A stretch of DNA of 64,000 nucleotides from Methanobacterium spitsbergense. GTDB lineage: Archaea; Methanobacteriota; Methanobacteria; Methanobacteriales; Methanobacteriaceae. The notes under the pieces are model-generated. The model saw only the letters and a program-made list of their open reading frames with translations, was not told the origin of the DNA and did not search any database. Shown here one piece after another: positions 20,130-30,194 of this stretch (its first letter is position 1; every line of letters begins with the position of its first letter). Location of the stretch: contig NZ_JAIOUQ010000013.1 in the NCBI RefSeq assembly GCF_019931065.1, positions 148,563 through 212,562 of the forward strand. The letters are read 5' to 3'. Position numbers and translations under genes: made by a program.

Positions 20130-21134
20130 TCAAGAATTTTTAATGTTTCTTGCAATCTTCTTAAGTAGCATTGAAGAATACCGATATAATAGTTGAACTG
20201 TGTAGATGGGGAGATGTAGTTTATAATTTTTTTCATGGTTTTTCATGAATTTTAGGTTGGTTTTAATTTCTCTTGTTATACCCATAAATTTTACCTTACT
20301 TTTAGAAACTCCTGCCTTGTGCCAAACAACCGACTTTAAATTTGTTACCATTTTATATCCTTTTTTGTCCATTTCAATGCAGATATCTGCATCTTCACAA
20401 CCAAAGAAAAATTCGGAATTTAAAAGCTTTCCTGGCAACATTTTGGTTTTTATCAGCATGATAGCTCCCGAAACCCATCCAACTTCCATTGTGGAATTAC
20501 CGTCAATTGGTGGGTTTTTATGTCCCAGTTCTATATCATGGTATCCGGGATACCTTGAAAGATCTATAACTCCACCTACACTCCATATAATATTATTTTT
20601 TCCATTAAAATCATAGAAGAATGTCTTTGGTCCGACAACAGCAATTTTATCGTTACTTTCTCCAGTTTTTACCAGTTCAGTTAGGAAATGACTATCCACA
20701 ACTGTGTCATTATTTAAAAGGAGTATATAAGTAGGATTAAGTGATTTCAATGCATACTTTATTCCAATATTATTACCCTCTGCAAATCCATAGTTTTTAT
20801 CATTTTTTATTATTATCAATCTCTGGTTCGATGACAAAGTGTTATAGTCTGATTCTAGAGCTTTTCCAGTTTCAGCTTCGTTTTTATTAAACTCGAATAT
20901 CTGAATTGGTTTGTTATCAGATTTATAACTGTAAAAATTGGATTTTGGTTTGATTTGGGCTTCGCAGTAAGCTTTGATTCTTTCAATGGAATCATCGTCA
21001 GAATCATTGTCAACCAGGATAATATCGTAGTTGGGATAATCAATCTGATAAAGGGATTCTAAACATTCAATAGTATCCTTCCATCCATTCCAATTTAGCA
21101 GTACTACTGTTACTTGGGGATTCATGTTATACAT
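20130..21134 (-). CDS. GT2-family glycosyltransferase (rhamnosyltransferase-like)
   Basis: This 334-residue GT-A enzyme starts VTVVLLNWNGWKDTIECLES and has LVDNDSDDDSIERI, NYGFAEGNNIGIKYAL and the metal-binding LLLNNDTVVD. A C-terminal acceptor part follows (VGWVSGAIMLIKTK, FFFGCEDADICIEM). Between the second and third motifs lies an insert of about 50 residues, longer than usual, that also occurs in the paralogue at 23897. There is no membrane helix. The gene starts nine bases after the dehydratase gene upstream, so it is part of the same operon. The sugar is not known. Confidence 0.85.
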   Translation of the reverse strand: MYNMNPQVTVVLLNWNGWKDTIECLESLYQIDYPNYDIILVDNDSDDDSIERIKAYCEAQIKPKSNFYSYKSDNKPIQIFEFNKNEAETGKALESDYNTLSSNQRLIIIKNDKNYGFAEGNNIGIKYALKSLNPTYILLLNNDTVVDSHFLTELVKTGESNDKIAVVGPKTFFYDFNGKNNIIWSVGGVIDLSRYPGYHDIELGHKNPPIDGNSTMEVGWVSGAIMLIKTKMLPGKLLNSEFFFGCEDADICIEMDKKGYKMVTNLKSVVWHKAGVSKSKVKFMGITREIKTNLKFMKNHEKNYKLHLPIYTVQLLYRYSSMLLKKIARNIKNS

Positions 21135-21143
21135 TTTAAAAGA

Positions 21144-22373
21144 TTAAAGTCTATTTTCCTTTTTTAGGAAGTAATTCAACTGATCCCTTATAATATCATT
21201 CAAACTATGTTCAATTGTTGCACCTATCCCTTGGATCTTCTCTGTATCTGCAAATAGAATTGGTACTTCTGCTGGTCTGAATCTATCTGGATTAAATTCA
21301 ATTGGAATAATTCCCTTATCTGTATGTACCTTAATACCCCTATCTTCAAGTGTGTATTCGAGTTTTCCATCAAGAATCATGGTGTCTACAACTGTTTTAT
21401 CAAATTTAACCTCATATATTGCCGAATCATCTATTTCAGTCGGATTTTCTATGGATTTATCTCCATTAAAGGTTTCTATTTTTCCTATATTCCATCCTGC
21501 TTCTTTTAAGCCTAATAGTATATAGCTGAGTACTGAGTTGGTTCTCATTGATCCCTGATTGTAAACTTCTCCTGATTTTCCATTTTCTGCAAGGGTCATG
21601 TATCCGTTTACTATGTCCTTTACATGGGACCAGTCCCTGAATGCATTTAAATTTCCAATTGTAATCTTGTCAATTTCTCCAAATTTCAGTTTCATAACCT
21701 GGTTGGTTACAACAGATGTTACAAACATCAGTCCCCTTCCAGCTCCTTCATGGTTAAAAGCTCTTGAAACCACTGTATTCAAACCATAGGAATGGTAGTA
21801 ATTTTGCATTAAATGGTCACCATAGACCTTGGAAACAGCATAAGGTGACATTGGTCTTAGTGGATTGGTTTCCTTGATTGGTACTTCTGGAATATTTACA
21901 GGTTCGGGAAATATGGTCCCATATTCTTTTTTTGCCTGTTTATACTGATCTTCTGTTGAAATTACAAGCCCATATTCTTCGCTTGAACCTGCGAAGACTA
22001 CTTTTGCATCTGAATCTGTTTTTCTGGTTGCATCCAATAGGTTAGCAGTCCCTATACAGTTTATCATCTGTGTTTCAGGTGAATTTTCAAATGATCTCGG
22101 AACAAAGGATTGTGCTGCTAAATGGAATATATATTCGGGTTCTGATATCTCCAGTGCATTTGTAAGTGATGTTATTTCTGTTAGATCTCCTTCAATTGTT
22201 TTGACACTGTTTTCGATTCCATGATCAATTAGGTTTTTGGCTTTGGTTCCATCTGCCCTTCTTCTGATCAATCCATAAACATTAGCTTTTTGATTTAATA
22301 ATTCTTCTGCAAGGTAGGATCCTGCAAATCCACCCACACCTGTGATTAAAATATTTTTGTCTTTCCAGTTCAT
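21144..22373 (-). CDS. GDP-mannose 4,6-dehydratase-like SDR enzyme
   Basis: This 409-residue protein is an extended short-chain dehydrogenase that likely makes a 4-keto-6-deoxy nucleotide sugar. It has the NAD-binding TGVGGFAGS (11-19), DLTEITSLTNAL, FHLAAQSFVPRSF, the Ser of SSEEYG, and the catalytic Y178-x3-K182 in YAVSKVYGD. The region NHEGAGRGLMFVTS fits the GDP-mannose dehydratase group. Residues beyond about 330 form an extension that may be a substrate-binding or extra domain. GGAGG lies before ATG 22373. It is followed at nine bases by a GT2 gene, which may use the product. Confidence 0.85.
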   Translation of the reverse strand: MNWKDKNILITGVGGFAGSYLAEELLNQKANVYGLIRRRADGTKAKNLIDHGIENSVKTIEGDLTEITSLTNALEISEPEYIFHLAAQSFVPRSFENSPETQMINCIGTANLLDATRKTDSDAKVVFAGSSEEYGLVISTEDQYKQAKKEYGTIFPEPVNIPEVPIKETNPLRPMSPYAVSKVYGDHLMQNYYHSYGLNTVVSRAFNHEGAGRGLMFVTSVVTNQVMKLKFGEIDKITIGNLNAFRDWSHVKDIVNGYMTLAENGKSGEVYNQGSMRTNSVLSYILLGLKEAGWNIGKIETFNGDKSIENPTEIDDSAIYEVKFDKTVVDTMILDGKLEYTLEDRGIKVHTDKGIIPIEFNPDRFRPAEVPILFADTEKIQGIGATIEHSLNDIIRDQLNYFLKKENRL

Positions 22374-22486
22374 TCAATACCTCCATTCCCAAATGATTAG
22401 ATTTTTTTTATCTTAAAGAATTTTTTTTATAAATTTAGTTTTATTTTAATTTTGGTAAAATATTTGAAGTTTATATTATTGTTTTC

Positions 22487-23734
22487 TCATTTTCTGTTGG
22501 ATATATTTTTTGTATATTGTATATCCTTGTTAATAACATGGTTTAAATGCTCTAACAATCTTTCTCCTGCATGATCCAATGTCCAGAAATTTTGAATGGT
22601 TTCAACAGATTTTTTACCCATATTATACCTTTTATATTCCTTTGAAAGCATTTTTGTAACTGCTTCTGCAAATAATTCTTCGTCTCGGTCTATTAATAGT
22701 CCCGTCTTTTTATGGATAACTGTCTCCCTTACTCCTCCTTCTTTAACAGCAACTACCGGTGTTCCACAGGCCATTGATTCAAGTGGTACCAGCCCAAAAG
22801 GTTCGAGGTATGGAGAATACACAACCATTTCTGCCTGGTTGTAGAGAACAGCAAGTTCATCGTCGTTTATTAAACTTTTTATTTCCATATCAACACCCAA
22901 TTCTTCTGCATGTTTTTCAAGATAAGTTTTCCATGGAGGGAAACTTGAATTGGAAACAACAACAAGTTTGGGGCGTATCTCTTTATCTATAAGTGCAATA
23001 GATTCAACAAGGAAGCCGTGACCTTTTTCAGGTGTGAATGTTCCAACTGAGAGTATAAATTTTTCTACGGGTACATCTAATGGTTTAAACATTTCAGGAT
23101 CAACTCCAAGATATGATACATGGGAGTTGATTCCATACATTCTCAAGATGCTTTCCCTTGAAAAGTATGAGTTTGAAAGTGTATAATTAGAGTAGAATGA
23201 ATTGGTTTTATCTATGCTAAGACCTCTTTTAACTACAATTTTACTTCCTAAACCCTTTAAAGAACCTATTATATTATTTTTTTTCCGTGGGAATATCATC
23301 TCTGATACAGCATCATTTCTAAGTGGTTGCTGGCAGTAAAATATCATTGGTTTTTTTATGTATTTGAGTAAGAATGGAGCCATTGTGTACTGGTCCTGTT
23401 CAGAAAAAACAACATCATATGGACCGTTATTTATTACATCTGCCATAATTTGTTCTGTTTTCTCTAGATCCCTGAGTGAGATATGTTTTACAGCAGGAGG
23501 TATGTATTTGATTGTGGAGTAAATTGAGCCTCCCAGAGTTTTTGGAACTGGAAATACATGAACATGACCAACTAGATCTCTGAGGGGTAGAAATTCTTCG
23601 TTAGCTGTTGAAGGCACGAAAACGTCTACCTGATTACCTGTTTTTGTTAAGTATTCCACATAACCATAAAGGGCTCTTTTTGCCCCACCAGATGGTAAAT
23701 TATGAAAAACTGCGATTTTCAATGGTTCATGCAT
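22487..23734 (-). CDS. GT4-family glycosyltransferase
   Basis: This 415-residue GT-B enzyme starts with KIAVFHNLPSGGAKRALYGY, a GGAKR variant of the acceptor loop. The donor half shows ILSVGTFTPEKGHGFLVES and YLEPFGLVPLESMACGTPVV with the E-x7-E site, then EGGVRETV. A basic region (FPRKKNNIIGSLKGLGSK) near 150-170 may lie close to the membrane. GAGGT precedes ATG 23734. It is the upstream neighbour of the dehydratase on the minus strand, about 110 bases apart. Confidence 0.87.
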   Translation of the reverse strand: MHEPLKIAVFHNLPSGGAKRALYGYVEYLTKTGNQVDVFVPSTANEEFLPLRDLVGHVHVFPVPKTLGGSIYSTIKYIPPAVKHISLRDLEKTEQIMADVINNGPYDVVFSEQDQYTMAPFLLKYIKKPMIFYCQQPLRNDAVSEMIFPRKKNNIIGSLKGLGSKIVVKRGLSIDKTNSFYSNYTLSNSYFSRESILRMYGINSHVSYLGVDPEMFKPLDVPVEKFILSVGTFTPEKGHGFLVESIALIDKEIRPKLVVVSNSSFPPWKTYLEKHAEELGVDMEIKSLINDDELAVLYNQAEMVVYSPYLEPFGLVPLESMACGTPVVAVKEGGVRETVIHKKTGLLIDRDEELFAEAVTKMLSKEYKRYNMGKKSVETIQNFWTLDHAGERLLEHLNHVINKDIQYTKNISNRK

Positions 23735-23896
23735 ATATGATACCTCAAATTTTTTTATTGAAAGAATTCTATTTTATATTGATGAATGGTTTGTTAAATT
23801 ATAATTTAATGAATTTTTTTAATCCAGATAGCTTAATTTAATAATTCTTATTTTATCTGTAATGATATTGAATTTTCTTTGGGTGTTTAAAATTTA

Positions 23897-24934
23897 TTAG
23901 GGTCCTCTTAAACCATCTAAAGCGCCTTTAATCAAACATTTAAATCTTTTAAAATCCCGTTGATTTACAAGGTAATCCAATGATTCATACCATAAACGGT
24001 ACCCAAAGAAGTAAATTAGGAAGTAATAGTATTCATTTCTTTTGGCATGTTCCTTTATAACATATATTCTGTTTCTGTTAAGGTAGTAAATTTTGAAATC
24101 ACTTGCACTTGATGCGCCATATTTATGCCATATTCTAGACTTAAAGGAGTAAACTGATTTATATCCATGTTTTAATCCGGTTAAACACCAGTTAACATCT
24201 TCCCAGTACATGAAAAAATTTGAATCTAGGCACCCCACTGTGTTGATAACTTCCCTTTTACAGAGTAAACATGCCCCTCCAACATAGTCCATTTCAATGT
24301 AAATATCATAATCTCCATTATCTTGGGTGTTTGAAGCTAATTCATTGACAATTCCGTGTTTAAAATCAACATCCCCTCCACCAGCAGCTTGAAGTACTTC
24401 ATCTTGGGTGTAGAAGTAGGTTTTTGAGCCTACAAAACCATATTTTTCGTTACTTTCAGCTGTTAAAACCATTTCAAGCAGAAATTCAGGGTCAACAACT
24501 GTGTCATTATTGAGTAACAGGATATAATCAGGGTTTAAACTATTTAATGCATAAGCAATTCCAATGTTATTTCCCTTTGCAAACCCATAGTTATCCTGAT
24601 TTTTTATTAGGTTTAAGACTTTGTTTGAAGAATCTTTAATTAATTCTGAATATTTTTCGGAGGTTATGTTTTTTATATCTTCTTCTGTGAATTCTAATAA
24701 TTTTATTGGTTTATTTTCAGTTTCATACGTGAAAAATTTAGATTCAACTTTTAATTGACCATTACAGTAATCCTTTATATTTAATATGGAATTATCTGTT
24801 GATGCATTGTCCACCAGTACTACATTATAATTAGGATAGTTTATGCTGTAGAGGGACTCAAGACATTCAATAGTGTCTTTCGAGCCATTCCAGTTTAAAA
24901 TAATCACAGATACCCTTGGATAATCTTTTAACAT
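23897..24934 (-). CDS. GT2-family glycosyltransferase (rhamnosyltransferase-like)
   Basis: This 345-residue GT-A enzyme is a paralogue of the gene at 20130: [31 protein letters not shown], the same insert of about 50 residues (YCNGQLKVESKFFTYETENK and on), NYGFAKGNNIGIAYAL and LLLNNDTVVD. Its acceptor half differs (MDYVGGACLLCKREV, FFMYWEDVNWCLTGLKHGY), so it should use another acceptor. A hydrophobic, aromatic stretch (YYFLIYFFGYRLW) near the C-terminus may attach it to the membrane. It lies 18 bases after the GT4 gene at 24953 and shares its operon. Confidence 0.87.
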   Translation of the reverse strand: MLKDYPRVSVIILNWNGSKDTIECLESLYSINYPNYNVVLVDNASTDNSILNIKDYCNGQLKVESKFFTYETENKPIKLLEFTEEDIKNITSEKYSELIKDSSNKVLNLIKNQDNYGFAKGNNIGIAYALNSLNPDYILLLNNDTVVDPEFLLEMVLTAESNEKYGFVGSKTYFYTQDEVLQAAGGGDVDFKHGIVNELASNTQDNGDYDIYIEMDYVGGACLLCKREVINTVGCLDSNFFMYWEDVNWCLTGLKHGYKSVYSFKSRIWHKYGASSASDFKIYYLNRNRIYVIKEHAKRNEYYYFLIYFFGYRLWYESLDYLVNQRDFKRFKCLIKGALDGLRGP

Positions 24935-24952
24935 TATTATTCCTTTTTCTAT

Positions 24953-26092
24953 TTATTTATCCAATGAATCTTGGAAATTCTTTTCAAAAACATCAACTAC
25001 TCTTTCCCATGTAAATTTCTTGGCTGTTAAAATCCCTTCTTCTTTTAATTTCTTAGCTAAATCAGGATTATTATACATCTTTATAATGGACTCAGCGATT
25101 GTTTCATGTTCTTTAGCATGTACCATTAATGCATTTTCCCCATGCACAACAAAGTCTCTGACTCCTTTGCAATCTGTTGTTATAACAGGTGTACCACATG
25201 CCATTGCTTCAAGTGGTGGTAGTCCATAACCTTCCATGTGTGATGCAAAAACGAATAGATCGCTTGAACTGTACAGTTCTGCTAGTGTATCATCACTAGG
25301 ACTTTCAAAGAAGGTATATTGAAATTTGAATGTATGTTTTTTTATTAAGTCATTGAATGTGTCTTTACTGCACACTATAATTGGATTTATTTCAGGTATT
25401 TTTTCAGATACAATGTTCAAAGCATTAATTAAGTCACTATCTCCTTTGTAATCAAATCCTCGGAAAATTCCCATTATTTTGTAGCCTTCAACATCTTCCA
25501 GTATGGTTGTGCGGGGGTAAAATACATTGTGTTCAATTCCAACACCTGCAACAACTGCATCTTTACTGTAATTTTCCATTATCCATTCTTTAAGCCATGT
25601 TGAAATTGTGATAATGTTTAAGGGCAGGTAAAGACTTTCTTTAAATAGCATATGATAGTAGTTGCCATGTTTTTCTGCAAGTTCATCAAAATCCATGAAA
25701 AAGTAGAATTGCTTTCCCTTATTGCTTCTGAACACTGCAAATGAAGTAAAAAACCATGTTGCAACATTTATATCACAATCAGGAATTGCCTCTGTTAAGG
25801 GTTTTATAAGATCTGCTTCAAATCCCATCTTCATCTGGCCTAAAACAGGACTTATACTACTGTATCGTAATGATTCTCGCGATTTTAATTGTTTAAGTGG
25901 ATTCAGTATTCTTATGAAGTTGGGTTTTTCAACATAGTTAACTTTAGCAGTAATTGGAAACCATGTATGATCACCTTCAAGTGATGTTATAATAACTTCA
26001 TGACCCCGTTGGGATAGTCCGTTTGCAACTTCAAATATGGCTCTGACACCGCCTGTCACTGATGTTGAATAGAGTGTAAAATTAATTTTCAT
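24953..26092 (-). CDS. GT4-family glycosyltransferase
   Basis: This 379-residue GT-B enzyme opens MKINFTLYSTSVTGGVRAIF with a GGVRAI acceptor loop. The donor half has IMGIFRGFDYKGDSDLINAL and SHMEGYGLPPLEAMACGTPV with the E-x7-E site, then TTDCKGVRDFVVHGENAL. This pattern recalls WsaF-type and related rhamnosyl- or mannosyltransferases, but that is not firm. AGGTAAG precedes ATG 26092. It is the first gene of the minus-strand glycan operon. Confidence 0.87.
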   Translation of the reverse strand: MKINFTLYSTSVTGGVRAIFEVANGLSQRGHEVIITSLEGDHTWFPITAKVNYVEKPNFIRILNPLKQLKSRESLRYSSISPVLGQMKMGFEADLIKPLTEAIPDCDINVATWFFTSFAVFRSNKGKQFYFFMDFDELAEKHGNYYHMLFKESLYLPLNIITISTWLKEWIMENYSKDAVVAGVGIEHNVFYPRTTILEDVEGYKIMGIFRGFDYKGDSDLINALNIVSEKIPEINPIIVCSKDTFNDLIKKHTFKFQYTFFESPSDDTLAELYSSSDLFVFASHMEGYGLPPLEAMACGTPVITTDCKGVRDFVVHGENALMVHAKEHETIAESIIKMYNNPDLAKKLKEEGILTAKKFTWERVVDVFEKNFQDSLDK

Positions 26093-26555
26093 ATAGATCT
26101 TACCTTTAAATCTTTTTTATAATTATTTTTAAATATTCTTTTATTCATTAATTATAATATTAATCTTATTTTTAATCTATAAATCCTTTATAAAAGTTTT
26201 AAATTTTCATAATATAAATTAAATACTATTTTGTTTAGATTAGAATCCATCATATACTAAATTTTAATAAAACAATCTTTTGTAACAATCATTATCTTCG
26301 AATTTCAGTTTATGGGATTTTACAATTAGAATTATCTGACTTAATGTAGATAAATAAAAATATTTATATATATTCTTGTTGCATCCAATGTATACTATCC
26401 TTTGATACATTGATAACAGATTTTTAATTATTCAAATTGAATTATTATAAAAAAATCTGTTTTAAATTATGTACTGTGCAAATAATTCATTAATTAGTAT
26501 ATTTTATGAATTAACAATCTAATTCAATTTTTTAAAATTTTAGGATGTAATCAAC
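26093..26555. other. 463-base divergent intergenic region with TATA box and hairpin
   Basis: This AT-rich region separates two divergent glycosyltransferase genes. On the plus strand a strong TATA box (TTTATATATA, 26363-26372) is followed by a perfect 8-bp inverted repeat, CAATGTAT (26386-26393) and ATACATTG (26405-26412), and then a T5 run (26421-26425). It could be an operator, or a short structured transcript. I see no ORF here. Confidence 0.35.
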
Positions 26556-27677
26556 ATGGTAAAGAAAAAGTATGTATGCATATTCCCGGGGTTATTGAAT
26601 TATCATCTGATAAAGGATGTGGGATTACTCCCCTATACCATGGGCAAATTTTTTAACTACAATTCAAATATTCTCACCTACAACAATGATAATTATAGTT
26701 ATCTGGATAATGAGCTGAATGGAAATGATTTAGATCTTATTTATCTTGAAAAAAAATTTAATACAGAAACTCGTGATGTAATATACTATTTATTAAAAAA
26801 TTCTAGAAATATAGATGTGCTCCAATCTTTTAATCTACACGATACACTTGGACTTTTTATCTTCTTTTTTATCTACAAAATATTGAACAGAAAGGGTAAG
26901 GTCTATGTGAAATTGGATGCTGATGATTTAATAATATCATTATTGGTTGAGAAAAAGGGTATTTACAGGTATATGCAAAATTTTATGATAAAACACCTGA
27001 TTGATGTTATGAGTGTTGAATCTACTAGATCATATGAAAAACTAATAGAATCTAATACAATACCTTCTGATAAGCTTATCCAAATCCCAAATGGCATTTC
27101 TATTAAATCCAACATTGAAATTCAAGAAAAAAAGAATTATATACTAAATGTGGGACATTTAGGATCAAAGGCAAAGGCAACAGAAATTTTATTGGATGCA
27201 TTTTCAAAGATTGATAATTTGGAGGATTGGAAATTAATACTTGTTGGAAGTATTGATGAATCATTTAATGGATATATAGATGATTATTTTAAAATAAATC
27301 CTCATCTAATTGATAAAGTAATATTTAAGGGTTATATATCTGATAGGGATGAAATTTACAAGTATTATTCTGAATCGAAAATTTTTTGTTTCCCTTCAAG
27401 ATCTGAAAGTTTTGGAATAGCATTAATTGAATCTGCTTATTTTGGAAATTATTTACTTACAACAGATGTTGGCGGTGCAAAGGACGTATTAGATGTAACA
27501 AATTATGGTGAAATTATTAAAATGGATGATAGCAATTATCTTGCAGGAAGATTACAGGAATTAATTTCAAATCCGGAAAAATGTGAAAAAGATCCATATG
27601 AATTGATGGCACAGGTAAATGATAAATTTAATTGGGCTAAACTATGTGAAAAGATTGATAAAAGACTAAATCCCTAA
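26556..27677 (+). CDS. Divergent GT4-family glycosyltransferase
   Basis: This 373-residue GT-B protein has an unusual first half (CIFPGLLNYHLIKDVGLLPY, then VYVKLDADDLIISL) and a standard donor half: ILNVGHLGSKAKATEILLDA, then FPSRSESFGIALIESAYFGN with the E-x7-E-type site. Compared with its neighbours it lacks a GG acceptor loop. AGGATG precedes ATG 26556. It stands alone on the plus strand between two minus-strand blocks, so it has its own promoter in the upstream region. Its substrate is unknown. Confidence 0.82.
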   Translation: MVKKKYVCIFPGLLNYHLIKDVGLLPYTMGKFFNYNSNILTYNNDNYSYLDNELNGNDLDLIYLEKKFNTETRDVIYYLLKNSRNIDVLQSFNLHDTLGLFIFFFIYKILNRKGKVYVKLDADDLIISLLVEKKGIYRYMQNFMIKHLIDVMSVESTRSYEKLIESNTIPSDKLIQIPNGISIKSNIEIQEKKNYILNVGHLGSKAKATEILLDAFSKIDNLEDWKLILVGSIDESFNGYIDDYFKINPHLIDKVIFKGYISDRDEIYKYYSESKIFCFPSRSESFGIALIESAYFGNYLLTTDVGGAKDVLDVTNYGEIIKMDDSNYLAGRLQELISNPEKCEKDPYELMAQVNDKFNWAKLCEKIDKRLNP

Positions 27678-27722
27678 AAAATTTATTGGGTAATTCTTTT
27701 TTTAGATTAATTTTAATTATAA

Positions 27723-29147
27723 TTAATCTCTGCCCAACATTTGTTTAAATAAATTGATATCTTCTTCTGAAAATGTTTTTAGGAAGAATAAAACTCCAAA
27801 ATATATGATGGTAGCTATTACTATCACTATTATTAGATTTATATTTACCAAAGCAACGAATAGGCCCATAATTAAACTTGCAATCACTGGTTTTACCAAT
27901 ATTTTATGGACGGGGATGTTATATCCATTCACATTCATTATATGGAACCAGAATACGCAAGCTGACAGTTCTGTAAGAACTGTTATGAAACTAGCTGCAA
28001 TAAAACCATATTTTGGTAGAAGAAGTAAATTTAATATTATATTCAGTGCCATGACAATGAATGCTGATTTTACCATTTGGCTTTGCTTGTTAATTGAGTT
28101 AATTGCTGTTCCCAGTATATAATTCACAAATATTATTGGTATTGACCATATTAGTATTTGAAGAGCAATTATTGATTGTGAAAACCCTGATTTGTAGATA
28201 AATAATATCAATGGGCTGGCAATTAGAGTTGTGCCCACTGCTATTGGCAGACCAATTATAATTAGATATTTAAACGATTTTTCGTATGAAATCTTAAGTA
28301 AGTCTTTTGATGAAACATTAAATCTTGATAACAGAGGGAACACGGATATTACATAGACAGATGGTAAAAACATTAACGCACTCATCAAACCGTAGGCAGC
28401 ATTGTAAACTCCTACAGCTTCATTTCCATTTATTACCTGGAGTAGAATTGTATCTATTCTAAATGCAATCAACAAAAAAACACCTGATAGTGTCAGGGGA
28501 ATGGCTTCAATTATCAGAAACTTCCATAAAGTAATGTCTATATCTATTTTAGGTAAAATGAACTTCCATGCACAGATGATTATGCCAAAGATTAAGGAAA
28601 CTATGCTTGCAATGAGGTAGATAAGGGCAAAATTGGTTATGGACATCTGATAGTAAATAATCAATAATATACCAGAAAACATTATTATACTGTTGATAAT
28701 CTGTCCAATTGATTGATACTCCATTTTTTCATATGCCTGGAAAACCGAGTAGAAAATATTGGTAAAAGCACCCACAACAAAGGATATTGTTATAAAATAT
28801 ACTACAACGGCAATTTCAGGAGAATAATGTTCTATATATACAATTAAGAACATCAAAACCAAGGTAATGGTACTTAAAGCTATTTTAAGAACAATAGTAT
28901 TCCCAATATATTTATTTGCCAATGATTTTTCTCTTGAAACTTCTCTGGTTGTCAGTGTACTCAGACCCAATTCTGTGAAAATTGATAGTAGAGCTCCTAA
29001 AGCAAGAGCAGTGGACAATATTCCAAAGCCTGTTGCTCCAAGGTAACGTGCAGTATATATTGTATAAAAAAAGGCCAATATATAACTTATAACCTGGGAT
29101 AAAAGTAAAATTGATGTATTTTTTGCTATTTTACGTACTGCACTCAT
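27723..29147 (-). CDS. Polysaccharide flippase (Wzx/MVF-type)
   Basis: This protein of about 474 residues has some 14 predicted membrane helices and fits the MATE/oligosaccharide flippase group, which turns lipid-linked glycans over the membrane. Typical segments are KNTSILLLSQVISYILAFFY at the start, TARYLGATGFGILSTAL and LSTLTTREVSRE. I chose ATG 29147, since an upstream TTG (29156) lies too close to AGGA. It is flanked by nucleotide-sugar and glycosyltransferase genes, so its cargo is probably the glycan made by this region. Confidence 0.87.
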   Translation of the reverse strand: MSAVRKIAKNTSILLLSQVISYILAFFYTIYTARYLGATGFGILSTALALGALLSIFTELGLSTLTTREVSREKSLANKYIGNTIVLKIALSTITLVLMFLIVYIEHYSPEIAVVVYFITISFVVGAFTNIFYSVFQAYEKMEYQSIGQIINSIIMFSGILLIIYYQMSITNFALIYLIASIVSLIFGIIICAWKFILPKIDIDITLWKFLIIEAIPLTLSGVFLLIAFRIDTILLQVINGNEAVGVYNAAYGLMSALMFLPSVYVISVFPLLSRFNVSSKDLLKISYEKSFKYLIIIGLPIAVGTTLIASPLILFIYKSGFSQSIIALQILIWSIPIIFVNYILGTAINSINKQSQMVKSAFIVMALNIILNLLLLPKYGFIAASFITVLTELSACVFWFHIMNVNGYNIPVHKILVKPVIASLIMGLFVALVNINLIIVIVIATIIYFGVLFFLKTFSEEDINLFKQMLGRD

Positions 29148-29198
29148 AAGATTCAATTCCTACTATTAAAAAAGATAAAACTTTGAAACTCTAAAAAA

Positions 29199-30122
29199 TT
29201 AATTATTAAAAGAATTTACAGTGTCTGAAAGGTCGTCAACAAAATCACCTTTTGGTACATATCCTATTGACCTAGCCTTTGATATGTCTGCAAACGAATG
29301 TTTAATTTCTCCTGCACGTGCATCTTCATATTTGGGTTCAATATCTTTACCCATAGTATTTTTAACTAGTTCAAAGAGCTGGTTAATTGATGTACTTTTC
29401 CCTAGACCAATATTGAACACACCAGTTTCCTTGGATTCTGCTGAAAGAATATTCGCTTTTACAACCTGTTTTACATGCACAAAATCTCTTGTCTGTTCTC
29501 CATCACCATATATAACAGGAGTTTCGTTTTTAAGAAGTTTATCAACGAAAATTGGAATAACTGGAGCATAATCTGATTCAGGATCCTGTCTTGGCCCGAA
29601 CACATTGAAGTATCGAAGTGAAACTGTTGGAAGTCCATATATCTCAGAATATACATTACAATATAGTTCTCCAGTTGCCTTTGCTACAGCATAGGGTGAT
29701 AATGGATTTATTGGAATTTTTTCACTTATTGGAAGTGATTCAGTTTCACCGTATACAGCAGAAGAAGATGAAAATACCAATTTTTTAACTCCACATTTCC
29801 TTGCAGCTTCAAGAACCTTCAAAGTTCCTGTTACATTAATTTCGTTACATCCAATGGGATCCACAACACTCTGTGTAACACTGGTCATTGCCGCCATATG
29901 AAATACATAGTCTGCTCCTTCAAAAATATTTTCAAGGTTCATCTTGGTAATATCACCAAGGTTTGTGTCTATTTTTGTAAAATCGAAGTCCTTAATATTC
30001 TTAATATCTCCTGATGACTGGTTGTCTACTATAACAACGTCGTTGTTTTCATTTAGTCTCTCAATCAAATGGGAACCAATAAATCCAAGACCGCCCGTAA
30101 CAACTACCTTTTTATTTTTCAT
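29199..30122 (-). CDS. NAD-dependent sugar epimerase (UDP-glucose 4-epimerase-like)
   Basis: This extended SDR enzyme of about 307 residues probably epimerises a UDP-hexose, supplying a sugar to the glycan pathway. It has [42 protein letters not shown], the catalytic [17 protein letters not shown] and DFVHVKQVV, all typical of GalE-like archaeal enzymes. I chose ATG 30122, which matches the normal family start just before the NAD-binding motif and has GAGG upstream; an ATG at 30140 would add six residues. It lies about 50 bases before the flippase gene on the same strand. Confidence 0.87.
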   Translation of the reverse strand: MKNKKVVVTGGLGFIGSHLIERLNENNDVVIVDNQSSGDIKNIKDFDFTKIDTNLGDITKMNLENIFEGADYVFHMAAMTSVTQSVVDPIGCNEINVTGTLKVLEAARKCGVKKLVFSSSSAVYGETESLPISEKIPINPLSPYAVAKATGELYCNVYSEIYGLPTVSLRYFNVFGPRQDPESDYAPVIPIFVDKLLKNETPVIYGDGEQTRDFVHVKQVVKANILSAESKETGVFNIGLGKSTSINQLFELVKNTMGKDIEPKYEDARAGEIKHSFADISKARSIGYVPKGDFVDDLSDTVNSFNN

Positions 30123-30194
30123 TTTGAATCTATGCCTCATAAAATTTTTAAAGAAAATTTTAATTCCCAGTTAAAATATGTTTCTTTCATCTAT

